A stretch of DNA of 64,000 nt from Stomorhina lunata (taxonomy: Eukaryota > Arthropoda > Insecta > Diptera > Rhiniidae): positions 87,576,768-87,640,767 of the forward strand of contig OW121743.1 of assembly GCA_933228675.1 (NCBI GenBank). The letters run 5' to 3'. Made by a program: the position numbers and the translations under genes. The notes below the pieces were generated by a model. The model searched no databases. It saw only the letters and a list, made by a program, of their open reading frames with translations, and was not told where the DNA came from. How positions within the stretch are numbered: the stretch's first letter is position 1; the number at the start of each line of letters is the position of its first letter. Positions 59,690 to 64,000 of the stretch are shown here, piece after piece.

Positions 59690-61849
59690 TAGAAACATGT
59701 ATGTGCTATGAATTTTTCAGCCCAACTGCTATGCATTTTTATTAAAATTTGTTAATATATTTTTAATATTCCGCTATTTTGCAATGGAAAACTAAAAAAA
59801 TTAATAATGACCTTTGACCCCGGGGAAAAAGTGTTAAACTTCTGTAATATAACAAAAATATTACCGCATACGTCCTCTTTATACTAAGCAAAAATATTTA
59901 TTATTACTTTTACTAAAATTGAACTTAGATACAATTTAACAAGCATATAATCAAATTATGACCGAAAAATTACATTTTCGCGAAATACTAAGATTTAAAA
60001 TCGTAGGTACGGCGAAACGGTTCAAGATATCGACACAATTTTTTCCGTGTTTTATTCTCTAATTTGTTTCTTTTATGAACTTGAAACGACAATTTATAAT
60101 TTATAATATTTGTTGAACAAAATTTTCAAAAAATCAAAAAATGATTTTTGAAACCGACCTGAGAAAAAAGTAAAATTTTCTAATATGAAAAAAAAAATAA
60201 GTAAATTTGATAATATTTTAACGAAATTCAGCCATTTAGTACTAACAGGCCATAGAATTGAAAATCATATCTGACTTTGGAATTTTTTTTATTCTAAAGT
60301 ATTAATTAAGTTATTTACAATCAAAATAAAGTATTTTGTAATTTAGGGCGGGCCATAGGCACGCTTTACGCCCTCCGATTGGCCTAAAATTTTCAAGAGA
60401 TTATTTTTTAAAGAAATCTGGGCGTTCGCCGCATACAAATGTAACTTTGAAAAATAACTGGCACTCTAATGTTCATTGGTTCAAGAATTAGATATGGGTT
60501 AAAAAAGTACCAAAAAATAGTTTCTAACATTTTTTAAAAACTATAAGGCTCGTTTCTAAAACGGAACCAAGCACGTGTCTTCTTTTTCTCATAGCTTATT
60601 TAAAATCAATTTAAATTATGTTTTTTTTTCTATATAAAAAAAATGCAATACTTCGGCAAATGCTACTTAAAGAATTGAATATAGTATATATTCTTTATTT
60701 GAAAAGGGAATAGCAAAGAGAAGAAATGCGGTGGAAAGAAAAGATAAAGCTTTATATTATTTAACACCGAAACTGCACTTCATGTGTATTTTTAGACCAA
60801 TAAAGTTGCGACATCTGTTGTTAGGTACGTATATTATTTAAGCTTTTTTCCTTAGCCAATTTTATGTCTTTTACATCGGCAGCGTGCTAATGGGCAGGGC
60901 TATGGATTATTTTTTGGTTCCATGCTTTTTTAAGTAATACGATTACATTAATGAATAAAATTATTATTTGAGTCAATCGAATAGTATACAAACATATATA
61001 AATAATAGGGTAGAGCGAAAGAAACTTTTTTTAGAAATTCGATACTTTTTAATTAAAAATCGAAAAAAAAAAAATCAGAAAAAAAATTATTCTTTCTAGG
61101 TCAATGTCCTGAGGTGGAGCACAGGACATTCATTTCCAGGTTAAATTATCTGAAACAGCTTTCCTTAGAGTCATAAAAACCAAAAATCCATGCTAAAGTT
61201 TTGGAGTTATTGCAATTTTCCCCACAAAATTGGGTCCTTTTCAAAATGCCTAAGAATAAGCTGAAACAAAATTTACTTTTGAATATAGAAATTAAAAAAT
61301 AAGACACACGTTACTATTTTAAAACTTGTAGGTTTAATTCGATTTTACTAAAATTTAATCAAATGTATATAGTTTTTTTTATACGGAAAAATGGTACTTT
61401 TTTAAGGATGGTTTAAAAACTTAATTTTTATGTTTTAGAAAATTTTGTCAAACAAATATTCAAAATTTAAATTTTTTTCATCGACATATTAAAAAAGACA
61501 GATATGATAATAAAATCCAAAAAAGGTGATGATGATTTCTAATACGGTTTTGCAGTACCTGCAATTTGAAATTGTCGAATTTCGCTAGAAGTAAATTTTT
61601 GGACATGGTTTGAGTTTTTATTTGAATAAAACTAATACTCAGTTTATGAAAAATGTCTGCTAAAACTTTTTTGATATTGAAAATGCTATGCCCTTTTTTC
61701 ATTAGGGTCAAAGGTCAAAATTTAATTTTTGTATGAAAAAATTACGGAATTATATGAATTTAGTAGCGAATTTTGATCAAAATTATAAAAATAATAATTT
61801 TTTGGAATGATTTAATTGTTTTATTAAAAATTAATATTTTAACCCTCAA
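59690..61849. other. AT-rich spacer with one dispersed fragment
   Basis: No gene was seen. At 60805-60905, GCGACATCTGTTGTTAGG, then ATTTTATGTCTTTTACATCG and GCAGCGTGCTAATG parallel 51720-51795, a sequence lying beside end A of the composite element. Confidence 0.5.
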
Positions 61850-63850
61850 CAGACCCAAAATTTTCGTTGTAGAAAAAATTATGCGTTCAAATGGAAATCT
61901 AACGAAATTTTGGGATCACTAAAATTTTTCATGAAATTTTTTTTTTTTTTTCATACAAAATCGAAATTTTTCATAAAAAACTTTAAATGGCTGTAACTTT
62001 GTTATTATGCGTTTAAATGGAAAGCTAACGAAATTTTGGGATCTCTAAAATTTTTCATAAAAAAAAAAATTTTTTTCATACAAAATCGAAATTTTTCCTA
62101 AACAAACTTTAAATGGCTGTAACTTTGTTATTATCCGTTTAAATGGAAATCTAACGAAATTTTGGGATCACTAAAATTTTTCATAAAAAAAAAAATTTTA
62201 TTATGCGTTTAAATGGAAATCTAACAAAATTTTGGGATCTCTAAAATTTTTCGTAAAAAAAATTGTTTTTTCATACAAAATCGAAATTTTTCATAAAAAA
62301 AACTTTAAATGGCTGAAACTTTGTTATTATGCGTTTAAATGGAAATCTAACGAAATTTTGGGATCACTAAAACTTTTCATAAAAAAAATTTTTTTTTTCA
62401 TACAAAATCGAAATTTTTCATAAAAAAACTTTAAATGACTGTAACTTTGTTATTATGCGTTTAAATGGAAATCTAACGAAATTTTTGGATCTCTAAAATT
62501 TTTCATAAAAAAAAAATTTTATTATGCGTTTAAATGGAAATCTAACAAAATTTTGGGATCTCTAAAATTTTTCGTGAAAAAAATTGTTTTTTCATACAAA
62601 ATCGAAATTTTTCATAAAAAAAACTTTAAATGGCTGAAACTTTGTTATTATGCGTTTAAATGGAAATCTAATGAAATTTTAGGATCACTAAAATTTTTCA
62701 TAAAAATTTTTTTTTTTCATAAAAATCGAAATGGAAATCTAACGAAATTTTGGGATCACTAAAATTTTTCATAAAAAATTTTTTTTTTTCATACAAAATC
62801 GAAATTTTTCATAAAAAAAACTTTAAATGGCTGTTACTTTGTTATTAAGCGTTTAAATGGAAATCTAACGAAATTTTGGGATCACTAAAATTTTTCATAA
62901 AAAAAAAATTTTATTATGCGTTTAAATGGAAATCTAACGAAATTTTGGGATCTCTAAAATTTTTCGTAAAAAAATTTTTTTTTTCATACAAAATCGAAAT
63001 TTTTCATAAAAAAAAACTTTAAATGGCTGAAACTTTGTTATTATGCGTTTAAATAGAAATCTAACGAAATTTTGGGATCACTAAAATTTTTCATAAAAAA
63101 TTTTTTTTTTTTCATACAAAATCGAAATTTTTCATAAAAAAACTTTAAATGGCTGTTACTTTGTTATTAAGCGTTTAAATGGAAATCTAACGAAATTTTC
63201 GGATCACTAAAATTTTTCATAAAAAAATTTTTATTAAGCGTTTAAATGGAAATCTAACGAAATTTTGGGATCTCTAAAATTTTTCGTAAAAAATTTTTTT
63301 TTCATACAAAATCGAAATTTTTCATAAAAAAAAACTTTAAATGGCTGAAACTTTGTTATTATGCGTTTAAATAGAAATCTAACGAAATTTTGGGATCACT
63401 ACTTTTCATAAAAAAAATTTTTTTTTTCATACAAAATCGAAATTTTTCATAAAAAAACTTTAAATGACTGTAACTTTGTTATTATGCGTTTAAATGGAAA
63501 TCTAACGAAATTTTGGGATCTCTAAAATTTTTCGTAAAAAAAAAATTTTATTATGCGTTTAAATGGAAATCTAACGAAATTTTGGGATCTCTAAAATTTT
63601 TCGTAAAAATTTTTTTTTTCATACAAAATCGAAATTTTTCATAAAAAACTTTAAATGTCTGTAACTTTGTTATTATGCGTTTAAATGGAAATCTAACGAA
63701 ATTTTGGGATCACTAAAATTTTTCATAAAAAAATTTTTTTTTTTCATACAAAATCAAAATTTTTCATAAAAAAACTTTAAATGGCTGTTACTTTGTTATT
63801 AAGCGTTTAAATGGATATCTAACGAAATTTTGGGATCAATAAAATCTTTT
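61850..63850. repeat. Satellite with 126-126-69 bp higher-order organisation
   Basis: The monomer contains TTATGCGTTTAAATGGAAAT, then CTAACGAAATTTTGGGATC, TTTTTCATACAAAATCGAAA and CTTTAAATGGCTGTAACTT. Successive starts (61881, 62007, 62133, 62203, 62329, 62455, 62524, 62650, 62847, 62916, 63043, 63169, 63236, 63361, 63484, 63553, 63675, 63801) give spacings of about 126, 126, 70 repeated. The short unit lacks the TCATACAAAATCG...GGCTGTAACTT half. Frames at 62232-62423 and 62553-62762 are repeat-derived. Confidence 0.95.
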
Positions 63851-64000
63851 TAATAAATAAATATTTTTATAATTTTGATAAAAAATCGCCACTAAACTTA
63901 TAACTTTCCGTAATTTTGTCAAAAAAAAAACAATAATTTGACCCTGGCGAAAAAAGGGTTAACTTTACCCTTTTGAAATTTGTTTAAAGAAAATTTTAAA
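63851..64000. other. AT-rich spacer at window end
   Basis: No feature was recognised. Confidence 0.4.

Overview
This is eukaryotic, very AT-rich, gene-poor DNA, most probably from a higher (muscoid/calyptrate-like) fly. The fly call is an inference. It rests on the mix of a mariner-type element, hAT, Helitron and tRNA-derived SINE sequences, and on a dispersed element with a GCCA/GACG-rich interior and GGTGAAGGGTATAAA-type end that I recall from fly genomes. I found no protein-coding gene, rRNA, functional tRNA, operon or CRISPR array. The long open reading frames are consequences of tandem repeats. The stretch could be heterochromatin, a large intergenic region or part of a giant intron; the sequence alone does not decide.

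Layout. 1-1733: 28-bp satellite with a 252-bp higher-order repeat. 3086-5852: 29-bp CTATAG satellite with a homogeneous core. 7955-18245: GACTWT hexamer arrays, including an uninterrupted (GGCTAT)785 block at 11070-15779. 18455-19236 and 46936-47541: two copies of a dispersed element with hairpin ends. 19957-21808: a composite mobile element (end A, CTATAG array, end B), with a second copy near 37288-39345 and partial copies at 31645-34205, 35068-35752 and 51814-54100. 23395-23990: a foldback array. 24170-25260: decayed ~210-bp repeats. 27601-27900: a SINE. 27933-30115: a Helitron carrying ~144-bp repeats. 31321-31620: a dead non-LTR reverse transcriptase fragment. 40821-41839 and 57270-58289: inverted copies of a 1-kb element. 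42216-44031: a probable second Helitron with 132-bp repeats. 56291-57214: a hAT element with its 8-bp target duplication. 58763-59686: a deleted mariner. 61850-63850: a satellite with a 126-126-69 bp higher-order period.

How the parts relate. Several mobile elements here (two Helitrons and the CTATAG composite element) carry tandem repeats inside them. CTATAG arrays alone cover about 11.4 kb (roughly 18 percent) at about a dozen places. Their outer borders repeatedly coincide with the same two conserved sequences, so mobile elements appear to seed and spread satellites here. Foldback elements sharing one core sequence are nested only within these arrays. This composite element is the best candidate for something not yet described. 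All identities and counts were judged by eye.
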